DNA from: Bacillota bacterium
Lineage (GTDB): Bacteria > Bacillota > Clostridia > Oscillospirales > Acutalibacteraceae
Assembly: GCA_030705695.1 (NCBI GenBank)
Contig: JAUZPX010000072.1
Location: 1-9,726 of the forward strand
Length of the DNA: 9,726 nt
Direction of reading: 5' to 3'
The notes below the pieces were generated by a model that did no database searches, was not told where the DNA came from, and saw nothing but the letters and a program-made list of their open reading frames with translations. Positions 1-7,505 of the stretch are shown piece by piece. The number at the start of each line of letters is the position of its first letter. Position 1 is the stretch's first letter. The translations under genes were made by a program, and so were the position numbers.

Positions 1-1
1 C

Positions 2-3000
2 ATTTCAGCACCAATGATGACAGATGCAAGCGGAGCTGTAAGTGAAGCTGTCAACTTATCGATAGTAAGCAATAAGGGTAGTAAACTTTCAGTAAAGATA
101 ACAGCAGACAGCAAATGGCTAAGTGATTCGAAACGTGCTTACCCTGTATCTGTTGACCCTGATGTTACGGTTACAAGCGATGGTTCAATTACGAGCTCGT
201 TTGTGCTTTCAGGTGCTCCGTCAAATAACTATGCAAGCAGCTCGAGGATAACTGTCGAAGGAAGTGTCGGAACAGGACCGGCATACGGGCTTATTAAGGT
301 AACAAGTTTGCCTTCGCTAAGTGCAGGAGACGTATTAACAAGCGCAAAACTTAACCTAACTACGTCAATCTCTACAAATACAACAGTAAATGCTCATAAT
401 ATAACAAGTTCGTGGGATTCAACTGTAACATGGAATACAAAACCAAGTTTTGACAGTACTGTATTGGACTATGTTGTTAATGCAAGGGCGGATATGAATG
501 TTGTAAAGTCTTGGGATATTACTACTCTTGCAAAAAAGTGGTATAGTGGTTTTTTTGCAAATTATGGTATATTATTAGATACACAGAGCCAGGATGTTAT
601 GACTTATTGTTCAATTAATAATTCTACAACGTCTTATCGTCCTACTTTCTTGTTCTCTTATCGCAACTTCGTCGGAACAGAAAGCTATATGACAAAACAT
701 ACTTATCCAGCTGGCGTAAACGGTACAGGTTCAATTAATGACTATACGGGAAATCTGACTGTGACACAGAATCTGTTTAGCCAAACTGGATCAAAAAATC
801 CAGTTTCAGCAAGTTTAACATATAACCAAGTTCTGTATAACACAGCAGGAATAGGATTTTGTCCATCAGGTTATGGCTGGCAATTCAACTTCGATGAAAG
901 AATTGATCTGCCAAGCGCCAGCCTGCAAGCATTAGGCTATCAATATGTATTTACAAGCGGAGATGGGCAAAGAACATATTATAAATATAATAGTACAAAC
1001 TCAGATTATGAAGATGAAGACAGTTCAGGGAGTGTAATTAAAGTTCACTCAACATATTTGGAAATGGACACCACTTTCGGTGATATACTGAGTTTTGCAA
1101 TTCCAAATTCAGATGGGACAGGCGGATATATTCAGTCCGATACAGACAGTAATGGAAACACAACAACATATAATGCCACCACATACACACCGACAGGTCA
1201 AACTGTTTTAGGATCAATTACAGATGCAACAGGCAGCACCGCAGCAACATTTACTTACGGTACAAATAACGGAAAAGCTGTAGTCACACAAATTACAGAT
1301 TTTGATAACAGAAATTATTATTTTACGTATGATGCGTCATATACTGTAAATAATCAGACAGGTGAAATGACTTCAATTACATACCCAGATAATCAGAAAG
1401 CTTCATTTGTTTATCAAAATTACGGCAACCTGACTAATGTCTACAAAGGATCTGTCTCGTCATATTCGGGCGGTGTGAGCTATAACTATGATACACAAAC
1501 CGGGCAGGTAACTTGCGCAAACGAAATTGACGGTAGCAATAATATTGCAAATTTCATGACCATGTCATATGGTTTTAATAACGCAACGACATTTACAGAC
1601 AGAAATAGCAGAACCGAAACATTTCAATTTGATAACACAGGACGTACTGTACAGGTTCTAGCTGATGACGGCTCTATCGGAAGTGTTAATAACTCAACAA
1701 CAGGTGCAGTGAGCTATTCGGCATCGGAAAAATACACAAAAAACTATATAAGTGATTCATCGGTTGAAAGCGGAGGAAGTACATACAGCACAGCAACGTG
1801 GGACAGCAGTGCTGCCGGAACGTTTGCAGTAGATACTACAACCGCATTCTTAGGCTCGAAATCTTTGAAAATAACGAATACCGGTTCAACACAATTTTCA
1901 AACTGGTATGACAAAACTGTTTCAACAGGTGCTGTTAACGGAAAAGATTTCACACTCTCTGCTTATGTAAAAACAAGCAGCGTTTCCGCTTCTGCCACAA
2001 ATGGCGGAGCTGTGGTGAGAATGGACTTCCTAAACAGCAACAACAGCGTTATTTCATCGGCTACTTCTCCTGTGGGGACAACAGGCACGAACGATTGGCA
2101 AAGAATATTCGTAATAGGAACTGCCCCGACAAATACAACTCAAATTCGTGTTGATTTTGGCGTATACAACGCCCAAGGCACAGCATGGTTTGACTGTATG
2201 CAGTTAGAACAAGCATCTTGCATGAACAGCTATAATGCTTTAGAAAACGGTGATTTTTCAGGAAGCAACGCTTGGGGTAACGGTGCGTCAACTACACTCC
2301 TGGGCGGTTCAACAACACAGGCAACTGATCCCCAAACAATCCAAGTTAACAAGTCAAATGTTAATTTTAATATTTATGGTACTGCAAGTGCGAATTCCGT
2401 TCCGCTTGCCAGCGATAGCTCTCGTGCTTTCGGAATAAATGTATTAGTAACGTATTCTGATGCAACAACCGAAAATCATTTTCAATCTTTTAACCCTGAT
2501 ACTTCAACAACACAGGAAATTGCTTTTTCTGTCGAGCCATACCAACATGATAAAGTTATTCAACAAATAACATACAGTTACGAATATTTCAAAAATGCAA
2601 ATACTATGACATTGGGCAATGCAATGGTGAATATAAGCACGCAAGTTAACGCTGTAAGTGCTACTTCAACAGATGCACCGACTACAACTGGAACACAGGC
2701 ACCAACACAACTGGATACAACCCCGTATTTTGGCTCAGTGACAAGCACTTCACCAACAGGAGTTTCCAACGATACCGGTATGATAAATCCTATTACTCAA
2801 ACGGTCGATACGTCACAGCCATATATGCATACGGTGACAACTTATGATTCAACAGGTCAATACATAACAAGCCAGACGGATGAGAGCGGAAAAACAACAA
2901 GCTATGGCGTAAACTCAAACAACGGACTTGCAACTACAATTACAGACCAAAACGGAAATGTTAAAAATTACACGTATAATCCTTACAATTATAAAACAAC

Positions 3001-5239
3001 GGCAGTCAGCAACAGCACGGGTACCGTACAAAATACATATTCGTATAATTCATATGGACAACTTACAACTATCAATCATAACAGTTTTAATTACAGCTTT
3101 ACGTATGATGTATGGGGCAATATTATAACGACAAATGTCGGTACACAAACCCTAGCAACTAATACATACGCTTCATATGACGGCGATTTAACACAAACAG
3201 CGTATGGAAACAATCAAACTATTCATTATCAATATGACCGTTATGACAGAGTTACAGTAGTTCTTGATACAAACAATGTTCAGCTTGCCACCTATGTATA
3301 CAACAACAAAAATCAGGTTGCAAGAATGATTGACAACGCCAACGGAATAACAACCGATTATGTCTATGACGGCGAGGGTACTCTTCTAAGAAAAATCTAC
3401 TCCGGTGCGAAAACAGGCATAGAATATTATCAACCTACAACATTGGGAACAAATACGACAACGTCTATTAACGGTCAAACGTTCTCAAGCCAAACTAGCA
3501 CAGACCCGACAACCGCAAACCCTGTACAAACAGACGATTCATTTAAAACTACGACAACTTCAGACAATTTCGGAAGAGTAACCGATGTCCACACTGTTAC
3601 CGCCTATGGACCTTCGATTATTTCTCCTGATAAGAGCTACACATATGTTGCCGGGAACGGAACAAATCAGACATCGAATTTGATTTCTGGTATAAATTAT
3701 ACGAGTAACGGCACTAATCTGATAGGATATACATATACTTACGATAACAATGGGAATATCCTTACAGTCAGCGAAAATGGGACGTTACGGTCGAGCTATA
3801 CTTACGATGGCTTAAATGAGCTTCAAAGTGAAAAAGATTATGTACAGCTGACAGAGAAATATTACACATATAATACAGGGGGAAACATCACTCAAGTTGA
3901 TACATACCCGATTAATTCCAGCGGAAACCGTACGTCAAGTACCCCGACGTCAACATTAAGTAATAGCTATGGTGATACAAACTGGAAGGATAAGCTAACT
4001 ACCTACAACGGTCAAACGCTTAGTTACGATAACATCGGAAATCCGACAACTTACCGTGACGGCATGACAATGACATGGAAAAACGGACGTCAGCTTGCTA
4101 CTTTACAACAAGGCAGTAATAGTATATCATATGAATATGACCCGAACGGACTGCGCACCAGCAAGACCGTAAACAGTTCTACGACATTATATTATTACGA
4201 CGATAACGGTAATCTTACATCACTTGTAACACCGAGCGGCCATGTAATGCACTTCTTCTACGGTGATGATGGAACGGTAAGTTCACTAAGATATGATAAC
4301 AGCAGCTTTAACGATTATTTAATTAAAAACCAACAGGGCGACGTAACAAAGATACTTGATTCTTTCGGAACCATTGTTGCAAACTACACATACGACGCCT
4401 GGGGCAAGCTGTTAAGCGTAAAAGACGCAAGCGGCAATACCATCACAGACACAACAAGCGTAGCGCTTATTAACCCGATTCGTTACCGTGGTTATGTTTA
4501 TGATAACGAAAGCGGATTGTACTATTTGCAGTCACGTTATTATGACCCTACCACTTGCAGGTTTGTTAATGCGGACAGCCAAATTAATAGTGGCGTTCTT
4601 GGGGCAAATACTTTTGCTTATTGCGAGAATAATCCTGTGTGTAATTATGATCCTCAAGGTACATCATTTTATATAGTACATCATGGTTTGCGTACGACAA
4701 AAGTAGATAAAAGAGGCTTTTGGCAATTAGTGGTGAGCGGTTTAAAATCAATCGGTTGGAATTGGTCAGCGAATTTTATGGCACATTCTCTTGAAAATCA
4801 CCCATCAGATTTATATCTTAATGACGAAAATTCAAGCGATCTTGTTAATGAAATTAAAAATTCAAGTGAATTTAAAACAGAAATAACTTTTCTAGAATGT
4901 CATTATTACTGTGCAGAGTATATTACGGATTCTCGTTGGCATATTTGGATGGATACAATGACATTTAGTGGTGGGGATTTATTTGGTGCGCTTCATAACT
5001 GTATAATACAGGCTGAAAAGGTATATATACAGGGTATTGCATATTTTCAAATTATTATTTATGATTATTATGATTTTGCAACTGATTGGAATTTTTATAA
5101 AGGTAGTTGGATGAAAACTTTAGCTATTTTGGGGAATAATATGGCAGTTGCAGATCAAACTGAAGGATATATACAGAATTACAGCATTAATATTAGTTTT
5201 TATATTCCATTTGCTCTGAGCAAGACACAATATTTATAA
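2..5239 (+). CDS. RHS/YD-repeat polymorphic toxin protein, N-terminus outside the window
   Basis: The frame is open to the left edge (codons before the ATG at 14 read I-S-A-P), so the true start lies upstream. Residue numbers here count from base 14. Residues 1-235 resemble the DNRLRE-type region found near the N-terminus of Firmicute wall-associated RHS proteins. From about 236 the chain enters RHS/YD-repeat sequence with many TYD/YxYD/G motifs. Residues 577-735 and 741-875 look like two inserted beta-sandwich modules (the first has the pattern SLKITNTG, then FTLSAYVKT, then WFDCMQLEQ). A Thr/Ser-rich linker spans about 880-922, followed by more YD repeats to about 1455. The RHS-associated core spans about 1456-1549, with RYRGYVYD, GLYYLQSRYYDP and a closing DPQG. 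A variable 192-residue tip ends the protein. By family knowledge, YD repeats form a shell enclosing the tip, which is delivered on cell contact. No frameshift is seen. I am confident of the RHS identity and less so of the inserted modules' function. Confidence 0.95.
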   Translation: MSAPMMTDASGAVSEAVNLSIVSNKGSKLSVKITADSKWLSDSKRAYPVSVDPDVTVTSDGSITSSFVLSGAPSNNYASSSRITVEGSVGTGPAYGLIKVTSLPSLSAGDVLTSAKLNLTTSISTNTTVNAHNITSSWDSTVTWNTKPSFDSTVLDYVVNARADMNVVKSWDITTLAKKWYSGFFANYGILLDTQSQDVMTYCSINNSTTSYRPTFLFSYRNFVGTESYMTKHTYPAGVNGTGSINDYTGNLTVTQNLFSQTGSKNPVSASLTYNQVLYNTAGIGFCPSGYGWQFNFDERIDLPSASLQALGYQYVFTSGDGQRTYYKYNSTNSDYEDEDSSGSVIKVHSTYLEMDTTFGDILSFAIPNSDGTGGYIQSDTDSNGNTTTYNATTYTPTGQTVLGSITDATGSTAATFTYGTNNGKAVVTQITDFDNRNYYFTYDASYTVNNQTGEMTSITYPDNQKASFVYQNYGNLTNVYKGSVSSYSGGVSYNYDTQTGQVTCANEIDGSNNIANFMTMSYGFNNATTFTDRNSRTETFQFDNTGRTVQVLADDGSIGSVNNSTTGAVSYSASEKYTKNYISDSSVESGGSTYSTATWDSSAAGTFAVDTTTAFLGSKSLKITNTGSTQFSNWYDKTVSTGAVNGKDFTLSAYVKTSSVSASATNGGAVVRMDFLNSNNSVISSATSPVGTTGTNDWQRIFVIGTAPTNTTQIRVDFGVYNAQGTAWFDCMQLEQASCMNSYNALENGDFSGSNAWGNGASTTLLGGSTTQATDPQTIQVNKSNVNFNIYGTASANSVPLASDSSRAFGINVLVTYSDATTENHFQSFNPDTSTTQEIAFSVEPYQHDKVIQQITYSYEYFKNANTMTLGNAMVNISTQVNAVSATSTDAPTTTGTQAPTQLDTTPYFGSVTSTSPTGVSNDTGMINPITQTVDTSQPYMHTVTTYDSTGQYITSQTDESGKTTSYGVNSNNGLATTITDQNGNVKNYTYNPYNYKTTAVSNSTGTVQNTYSYNSYGQLTTINHNSFNYSFTYDVWGNIITTNVGTQTLATNTYASYDGDLTQTAYGNNQTIHYQYDRYDRVTVVLDTNNVQLATYVYNNKNQVARMIDNANGITTDYVYDGEGTLLRKIYSGAKTGIEYYQPTTLGTNTTTSINGQTFSSQTSTDPTTANPVQTDDSFKTTTTSDNFGRVTDVHTVTAYGPSIISPDKSYTYVAGNGTNQTSNLISGINYTSNGTNLIGYTYTYDNNGNILTVSENGTLRSSYTYDGLNELQSEKDYVQLTEKYYTYNTGGNITQVDTYPINSSGNRTSSTPTSTLSNSYGDTNWKDKLTTYNGQTLSYDNIGNPTTYRDGMTMTWKNGRQLATLQQGSNSISYEYDPNGLRTSKTVNSSTTLYYYDDNGNLTSLVTPSGHVMHFFYGDDGTVSSLRYDNSSFNDYLIKNQQGDVTKILDSFGTIVANYTYDAWGKLLSVKDASGNTITDTTSVALINPIRYRGYVYDNESGLYYLQSRYYDPTTCRFVNADSQINSGVLGANTFAYCENNPVCNYDPQGTSFYIVHHGLRTTKVDKRGFWQLVVSGLKSIGWNWSANFMAHSLENHPSDLYLNDENSSDLVNEIKNSSEFKTEITFLECHYYCAEYITDSRWHIWMDTMTFSGGDLFGALHNCIIQAEKVYIQGIAYFQIIIYDYYDFATDWNFYKGSWMKTLAILGNNMAVADQTEGYIQNYSINISFYIPFALSKTQYL
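4384..4577 (+). repeat. Core repeat copy 1 (in the full-length RHS gene)
   Basis: This 194-bp stretch encodes Y-T-Y-D-A-W-G-K through the Cys-Arg-Phe-Val-Asn-Ala-Asp end of the conserved core. It recurs downstream in the same orientation and reading frame at 5856, 7508 and 9504. Copy 1 shares the full length with copy 2 without gaps. It is the acceptor site for tip exchange by homologous recombination (inference). Confidence 0.93.
4661..5239 (+). other. Active C-terminal tip (putative toxin domain) of the RHS protein, family not recognised
   Basis: This encodes the last 192 residues of the RHS protein, starting right after the core's NYDPQG motif, where polymorphic tips normally begin. Visible features are an N-terminal segment FYIVHHGL, an aliphatic/aromatic region with FMAHSLENHPSDLY, a Cys-containing stretch LECHYYCAEY, then SGGDLFGALHNC, a hydrophobic strand-like run, and DYYDF about 40 residues before the end. 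I recognise the DLF..LH / DYYDF combination only as a recurrent look of Firmicute RHS tips and cannot name a biochemical activity. The DNA is far more AT-rich than the upstream shaft (9/60 G+C at 5041-5100), consistent with a swapped-in tip. The neighbouring lipoprotein gene suggests action in or outside the membrane, which is an inference. Confidence 0.7.
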
Positions 5240-5321
5240 TCAGAACATAAAAACATAAAAAAGCTTTTTTGTATTGCATGTGCATTTTTCCGTTATCAAA
5301 GTAAAGTTTTTCTAAAAAATA

Positions 5322-5352
5322 TTGCAATATGTTTTAAAGCCAGCAGTATAAA
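5322..5352 (+). promoter_or_regulatory. Possible sigma-70-type promoter for the lipoprotein gene
   Basis: The 172-bp gap between the RHS stop and the lipoprotein start contains TTGCAA (5322-5327) and TATAAA (5347-5352), 4/6 and 5/6 matches to consensus with a long 19-bp spacer. It lies about 60 bp before the start codon. In such AT-rich DNA this could be chance. It would let the immunity gene be expressed independently of the RHS gene. Confidence 0.25.
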
Positions 5353-5411
5353 TCTCAATTTAGTAACATTATTAAGTTTAATTATTTCAATAAAGGAGAT
5401 TATTTAAATTT

Positions 5412-5780
5412 ATGAAAAAAAATAAAATCCGATGGTATATTTTCTTACTAGTTTTTTTCACATTATTAGTTTCATGTAAAGATAATATGAAATATCAAAC
5501 TGGAAGGGATACCGAATATGCATTTGGAGATGGCACTTATCAAATTTATAGATCTTCAATAAATACGTTTCCTTTGAAAAATAACAATAATCAAGAAACA
5601 ATTGAAAGGGATGTATATTTATACAGGGATATCTCACCATACGCCTATGTTGTAGGGCAATGGGATTATACTGTGTTAAATTATGAAAATGGGAAAATAA
5701 TTCAAAAAACAAATCTTGAAGATTTGCCAAAGAAAGACCAAGAAATTTTCAATCAAAAGGATAAATTTACAAAGCCATAG
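5412..5780 (+). CDS. Small lipoprotein, candidate immunity protein for the active RHS tip
   Basis: The 122-residue product begins MKKNKIR, followed by a hydrophobic stretch and a lipobox L-V-S-C with the lipidated Cys at residue 22. The mature part would be about 100 residues anchored on the outer face of the membrane. The mature domain has YAFGDGTYQIYRSS, a Tyr-rich middle and a charged C-terminus. I do not recognise a named family. The start is supported by AAAGGAGAT at 5392-5400, about 12 bp upstream, slightly long spacing. It is the first gene after the RHS toxin, separated by 172 bp, and is followed 21 bp after its stop by the inverted repeat that opens the next cassette. Position, size and the pattern repeated in the downstream cassettes support an immunity role. 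The lipid anchor is visible, but inhibition of the tip is inferred from context. Confidence 0.75.
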   Translation: MKKNKIRWYIFLLVFFTLLVSCKDNMKYQTGRDTEYAFGDGTYQIYRSSINTFPLKNNNNQETIERDVYLYRDISPYAYVVGQWDYTVLNYENGKIIQKTNLEDLPKKDQEIFNQKDKFTKP

Positions 5781-5801
5781 AACGGCTATAAAAATTATTT
5801 G

Positions 5802-5835
5802 GCCCAAGGTATAGCAAACAAACTGTACCTTGGGC
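5802..5835 (+). repeat. Inverted repeat opening orphan cassette A
   Basis: GCCCAAGGTA at 5802-5811 pairs perfectly with TACCTTGGGC at 5826-5835 around a 14-base loop. It lies just after the lipoprotein stop and before core repeat copy 2. The right arm and its flank (5823-5850) recur with one mismatch in 28 bases at 9465-9492. There is no T-run after the stem, so it is not a standard intrinsic terminator. It may be an RNA 3'-end hairpin or a DNA-level cassette boundary. Confidence 0.75.
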
Positions 5836-6804
5836 GTAAGCCTACATAAAAAAACCTACACATACGATGCCTGGGGCAAGCTGTTAAGCTTTAAAGACGC
5901 CAACGGCAACACTATTACCGACACAACAAGCGTAGCGCTTATTAACCCGATTCGTTACCGTGGGTATGTGTATGATACCGAAAGCGGCTTGTACTATTTG
6001 CAGTCTCGTTATTATGACCCGACTACTTGTAGGTTTGTTAATGCGGACAACGTTTGTGATACTAAAACAGGACTTATTGGTACAAATGAGTTTGCTTACT
6101 GTAATAACAACTCTGTCAATCTTGTTGATAAAAGAGGAAATGCTCCATCTTCATTTTATCAGCATAATGTCAATAACAATCAAACATCTACTGAACTCGG
6201 TATCTATACTTCTGGTAGTTGTTATGTGATATGTTATGTTGATAATAACATAGGCAAGACTACATATGGCTTCAAAAACCAAGCGAAAAATTCAGGTTAT
6301 TATGATAGCACAAAAGCAACCATTGTGTATATTAGAACATTACAGGAATTTATCAATGCTTGGAATAATATGCCTAGCAGAGTTAATAATGTTTTCATAT
6401 TTGCTCACGGTAGCAAAACAAATAATACTTATAGTGAACTTGATTTTGCTTATGCTAAATCTCCATATTATCAAGCACTTTCTGATACTAAACAATTAAA
6501 GTGGAAGCTTATTACTACTTACCTTTTTATTATTGCTTGTGATGCAGGATCATTTGCTGGAAATAGCATTGCTTCTAAGTTTGCAAAAGCTTTCAAATGC
6601 CGTGTCGTAGCTTGTGATGGAGGAGTAAGTTTCGATTATTCCTCATATTTGAACAAATATTATGCGCGGATGTCAAACAATCCTCAATTAGGTGGATATG
6701 GATGGAATATCTTTTATTATGACATTAGTACAGGTCAATCTTACGCAACAAATTTTGCTTGGGAAGCACCTTATTATTCTGATAATAGAAGTGAAAATGA
6801 CTAA
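5830..6804 (+). CDS. Orphan RHS core plus caspase-like (clan CD) tip, cassette A, lacking a credible start
   Basis: The frame follows a TAG at 5812 and has no ATG near its front. The first possible start is a TTG at 5830 inside the inverted repeat's right arm, with no Shine-Dalgarno site, so the cassette is probably untranslated in place. RHS homology starts at 5856: 63 core residues from TYDAWGK to FVNAD differ from the full-length gene at only three positions. After NNSVNLVDKRG comes a tip of about 220 residues. It contains VFIFAHGS (His codon 6406-6408) and, 44 residues later, IIACDAGS (Cys codon 6538-6540), followed by VVACDGG. A hydrophobic strand ending in His-Gly and a second ending in Ala-Cys is the caspase/gingipain-type clan CD dyad, so a cysteine-peptidase-like toxin is inferred. 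The neighbouring membrane protein at 6904 is its likely immunity partner. The usual DPxG junction reads DKRG here. Confidence 0.8.
   Translation: MGVSLHKKTYTYDAWGKLLSFKDANGNTITDTTSVALINPIRYRGYVYDTESGLYYLQSRYYDPTTCRFVNADNVCDTKTGLIGTNEFAYCNNNSVNLVDKRGNAPSSFYQHNVNNNQTSTELGIYTSGSCYVICYVDNNIGKTTYGFKNQAKNSGYYDSTKATIVYIRTLQEFINAWNNMPSRVNNVFIFAHGSKTNNTYSELDFAYAKSPYYQALSDTKQLKWKLITTYLFIIACDAGSFAGNSIASKFAKAFKCRVVACDGGVSFDYSSYLNKYYARMSNNPQLGGYGWNIFYYDISTGQSYATNFAWEAPYYSDNRSEND
5856..6049 (+). repeat. Core repeat copy 2 (orphan cassette A)
   Basis: This 194-bp copy aligns without gaps to 4384-4577 and keeps the same reading frame. Bases 5891-5996 are identical over 106 bases to 7534-7639 in copy 3. Recombination with copy 1 would delete 1472 bp and fuse the full-length protein to the caspase-like tip. 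Confidence 0.93.
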
Positions 6805-6903
6805 TCCTATGTAAAAAAGAAAATAATTATGTAAAAACAGTAATAAAATAAGATATATGCTTTAAAACAAACATTTAAGTGTTTACGAAACGAGGATTAG
6901 TCT

Positions 6904-7440
6904 ATGAAAAAACACAAGAAAATAATATTAACTATTCTTGTATTATTTGCAATATTTTCAATTGCTTCAGCAACTATATATTCATATAAACCTTTATATT
7001 ACAAAATATATCCGTTTGACAGAATAAAGGGAACGGTTTCCATAACAATAAATGGAAAACCTGCTACAATTGATTCTAATAGTTTTACATGTTCTAGAGA
7101 TAGTAAAGAGCACGTTTCAGTATCATCTAATGATGATGGAAGTATAAACTTTTCAACAAAAGGGGGATCATATGGTATATATTTTTTTAAGTTGTTATTA
7201 AATAATAATTCTATAAGCAAAGAGTTACCAGCAAAAATCATCTATTTCAACTACTACAATCGGTTTTGGTATAATGTGGCAAACGTTGATATCCATTTTG
7301 ATATTAAAAAGAAATCAGACAAATGGATAACGAAAACAACTGAAAAAGATACCGTCTTAAATCAAAACACTTTTAAAACATATACCGAAAATCTTTCAAG
7401 TACGGATGACTTATCAAGTTTGCAACAGAATACTCCATAA
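6904..7440 (+). CDS. Exported or membrane-anchored protein, candidate immunity protein for the caspase-like tip
   Basis: The 178-residue product begins MKKHKK followed by a hydrophobic helix of about 20 residues ending ASA (residues 21-23). It could therefore be a signal peptide with an Ala-x-Ala cleavage site or an uncleaved anchor. The rest is predicted extracytoplasmic. It includes KGTVSITINGKPATID and a glycine/serine-rich beta-type region, a Tyr-rich stretch FNYYNRFWYN and a hydrophilic Ser/Thr/Gln tail. I do not recognise a named family. The ATG has a good Shine-Dalgarno GAGGA at 6892-6896, seven bases upstream. It lies 99 bp after the orphan caspase-like tip, matching the toxin-then-immunity order of the other cassettes. 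The intact frame and good ribosome-binding site suggest it is expressed even though the adjacent toxin tip is not. The role is inferred from position. Confidence 0.7.
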   Translation: MKKHKKIILTILVLFAIFSIASATIYSYKPLYYKIYPFDRIKGTVSITINGKPATIDSNSFTCSRDSKEHVSVSSNDDGSINFSTKGGSYGIYFFKLLLNNNSISKELPAKIIYFNYYNRFWYNVANVDIHFDIKKKSDKWITKTTEKDTVLNQNTFKTYTENLSSTDDLSSLQQNTP

Positions 7441-7461
7441 CTCTTTCTCGACAAAAATCAT

Positions 7462-7503
7462 CCAATGTGTAGGACTAACACGCATTTGGCGTTAGCATAC
7501 ATA
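7462..7503 (+). repeat. Diverged junction element opening orphan cassette B
   Basis: Bases 7483-7503 match 5828-5848 at 17 of 21 positions, including GGCGT and TACATA. The element lies after the 6904-7440 gene and immediately before core repeat copy 3, the same place as in cassettes A and C. The perfect hairpin is lost. Only an imperfect pairing of CCAATGTGT (7462-7470) with ACACGCATTTGG (7478-7489), with bulges, is possible. Confidence 0.45.
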
Positions 7504-7505
7504 CC

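Noticed and set aside
1744..2769. Several 60-80 codon open frames on the reverse strand and in other frames inside the RHS gene
   Set aside because: They lie wholly inside a continuous, convincing RHS reading frame, show no family resemblance, and are expected by chance.
5257..5270. AAAAAAGCTTTTTT palindrome after the RHS stop, considered as a terminator
   Set aside because: It has no room for a loop and almost no G-C pairs, so the hairpin would be very weak; chance is likely in this AT-rich gap.
5458..5730. A 90-codon reverse-strand frame opposite the lipoprotein gene
   Set aside because: The + strand gene has a clear lipobox and Shine-Dalgarno site; the reverse product shows no recognisable features.
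4700..6145. VDKRG appears both early in the active tip (about 4704) and at the core end of cassette A (about 6126)
   Set aside because: The shared stretch is only about 11 bases and the surrounding residues differ, so it looks coincidental.
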